Assembly (NCBI GenBank): GCA_023418315.1
Contig: JAEZZY010000071.1
Span: 1-23,079, forward strand
From: Bacteroidota bacterium
GTDB lineage: Bacteria > Bacteroidota > Bacteroidia > Chitinophagales > Chitinophagaceae
Length of the DNA stretch: 23,079 nt
Direction of reading: 5' to 3'
The notes below the pieces were generated by a model, which saw only the letters and a program-made list of their open reading frames with translations, had not been told where the DNA came from and made no database searches. The position numbers and the translations under genes are program-made. Of this stretch, positions 21,968-23,079 are shown in pieces; positions within the stretch are counted from its first letter, which is position 1, and each line of letters opens with the position of its first letter.

Positions 21968-22054
21968 TCAGTTATTCTGACTATATGAATGATAGAATGA
22001 TATTTGCAGCCATTGGACAATATAGTCTGTAAGCTCCTCACTGTCTTCTGTCAT
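21968..22054 (-). CDS. Doubtful 28-residue ORF after unknown-family gene B
   Basis: An ATG at 22054, 23 bases after the stop of the 22078-22956 gene, opens 28 codons (MTEDSEELTDYIVQWLQISF then YHSYSQNN). The start is acidic and the end aromatic. There is no ribosome-binding site and no recognised family. It is listed because gene A is also followed by a short ORF. Confidence 0.15.
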   Translation of the reverse strand: MTEDSEELTDYIVQWLQISFYHSYSQNN

Positions 22055-22077
22055 TAATAAAATATACTTCAAAGTAG

Positions 22078-22956
22078 CTAAGTTTCAACACCTAACAAGC
22101 CAAAAAATAAAATAAGATGATGTTTTTGGGCATACGCTCGCTTTTTTTGATCATGTTGCAAGCTGCTGATTGAGAGCTCTTTCCTGCATTTATTTACAAA
22201 CAAGGGGTCAGCTTTTTCTTCCATACAATTAAAGGCGGCTATTTTATATGTTTTATTTTTGGACGGAAGGGTACACTGTATTTTATAGATTGATTGAAGA
22301 TTTTTCAAAGACAAATCTTTACCTGATACATCTCTTAAATCACAATAAGAATAGTCATACAACAAAGCGTAATAACGAGGATGTATTTCTCCTCTTTTTA
22401 CTGATTCATAAAGCTCGTTTCTCATAAGCCAAAACCCACAACCATGGTGATAAAGAAAATGTATTACAGTAGGTCTGAAGCTTAAAGACAGATGAGTTCC
22501 TTCCTGATGTAAATCAAAATCATTATCTATAATTCCTATCGTTCGTTCTCCCGGTACATATCCATGTATTTTGCTAATACTATCAAGTATTAAAATATTT
22601 TTCTCTGCTCTTTCTACAAATAAAGTATCATACTTGCCAAGCGGAAGGTAACTTTTCTTTACTAATCGTTTAAGCGTAATATATTCATCAGAAGTACTAT
22701 CCTTATTTCTTTTTCGGTACTTTACTAACATTGGAAAATCGTCTAATTTTTTGTCATATTCAACATGAAAATTACTATCTTGTCTTTCCAGCCAGTCAAA
22801 ATATTCTTTTATTGATTTTTTATTTCTTCTGTTGGCGGTATCATCTTTTCTTGATAATTCTCCAAAGTATTTCCTTAATTCTAAATCCAAAGATGCATAA
22901 TGAGCTTTCCTTTCTTCCCAATATTTTTTCTCTAAATTATTTTTATATGCTATCAT
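22078..22956 (-). CDS. Unknown-family member B, lacking signal peptide and N-terminal region
   Basis: A 292-residue paralogue of the gene at 20715-21821. Shared features are the middle block (GERTIGIIDNDFD against GDRLIGIDQNDI), RPTVIHFLYHH, ESVKRGEIHPRYYALLYDYS and the ending KKRAYAQKHHLILFFGLLG. It lacks the signal peptide and roughly the first 100 or more residues of the paralogue, and starts in a highly charged helix (NNLEKKYWEERKAHYASLD). A TAA lies in frame just upstream of the ATG at 22956, and a terminator-like hairpin sits 25 bases before it. Either this is a 5'-truncated, possibly inactive copy, or a cytoplasmic variant. The shared C-terminal half is intact, without stops. Function is unknown. 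Confidence 0.6.
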   Translation of the reverse strand: MIAYKNNLEKKYWEERKAHYASLDLELRKYFGELSRKDDTANRRNKKSIKEYFDWLERQDSNFHVEYDKKLDDFPMLVKYRKRNKDSTSDEYITLKRLVKKSYLPLGKYDTLFVERAEKNILILDSISKIHGYVPGERTIGIIDNDFDLHQEGTHLSLSFRPTVIHFLYHHGCGFWLMRNELYESVKRGEIHPRYYALLYDYSYCDLRDVSGKDLSLKNLQSIYKIQCTLPSKNKTYKIAAFNCMEEKADPLFVNKCRKELSISSLQHDQKKRAYAQKHHLILFFGLLGVET

Positions 22957-22980
22957 AACTATCCGAAATTTTTTTTAAAA

Positions 22981-23037
22981 GAAAAGTCCCGATTATCTTA
23001 CTCGTTGCATCAACTAAGCTAACCATTGGGACTTTTC
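22981..23037 (-). terminator. Terminator-like hairpin just before unknown-family gene B
   Basis: GAAAAGTCCC (22981-22990) pairs with GGGACTTTTC (23028-23037), a ten-base-pair stem with a 37-base loop that contains a smaller GTTG/CAAC hairpin. On the minus strand the stem is followed by TTTT and then A-rich DNA. It may end a gene to the right of the window, or act as a leader or attenuator for the gene starting at 22956. Confidence 0.5.
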
Positions 23038-23077
23038 AAGAGGAATAAAAATAATAATCATCCGCTACTTCGACAAA
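23036..23077 (-). CDS. Possible last codons of a gene entering from the right
   Basis: A minus-strand frame open at the window edge encodes FVEVADDYYFYSS and ends in TGA at 23036-23038, directly at the terminator-like hairpin. The position fits a gene end, but 13 codons cannot identify it. Confidence 0.25.
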   Translation of the reverse strand, partial: FVEVADDYYFYSS

Positions 23078-23079
23078 TA

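Overview
The window looks like chromosomal DNA of a member of the Bacteroidota, most likely a Chitinophagaceae-type bacterium. The evidence is a sigma/FecR/STN-domain triplet whose anti-sigma factor ends in a DUF4974-like region, Bacteroidota-type -7 promoter elements (TAnnTTTG or close variants) with few Shine-Dalgarno sites, lineage-typical families (DUF6089- and DUF6427-like proteins), and a DsbD with a second free-standing N-terminal domain. No rRNA, tRNA, CRISPR array or intact insertion sequence was seen. All identifications come from reading motifs; no database search was run.

Layout. 1-437: a possible gene end at the left edge, then non-coding sequence and a strong terminator. 438-1295: outer-membrane barrel protein, minus strand. 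1390-2095: apparent gene debris, including an AraC-type N-terminus running into an unrelated C-terminus. 2132-9654: minus-strand block, in transcription order DUF6427-like membrane protein, purQ, free-standing DsbD-N domain, dsbD, sensor kinase, recN; the first five are tightly spaced. 9771-12951: plus-strand mlaF-type ATPase, sucD and a 3-hydroxyacyl-CoA dehydrogenase, with terminators after the first two. 12956-13219: small lipoprotein. 13425-16671: minus-strand ECF sigma, FecR and an STN protein carrying 16-residue GVQ repeats. 16817-18590: folK and a DUF2130 coiled-coil protein. 18591-20298: a second ECF sigma factor overlapping a protein with one membrane helix and a barrel-like C-terminus. 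20300-23079: AT-richer DNA with two diverged paralogues of unknown function, short ORFs and hairpins.

How the genes fit together. Housekeeping functions are purine synthesis (PurQ), folate synthesis (FolK), the TCA cycle (SucD), fatty-acid or hydroxybutyrate metabolism (HCDH), repair (RecN), periplasmic disulfide reduction (DsbD pair) and probable lipid transport (MlaF). The two sigma loci are the most distinctive part: both pair an ECF sigma factor with a membrane-anchored partner and a putative outer-membrane component, but neither shows a recognisable TonB-dependent receptor. The first ends in an STN-carboxypeptidase-regulatory-like-GVQ-repeat protein; the second seems to combine anti-sigma anchor and barrel in one chain. 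These, the unknown paralogues, and a recurring placement of -7 elements 4-7 bases before start codons are the leads most worth following.
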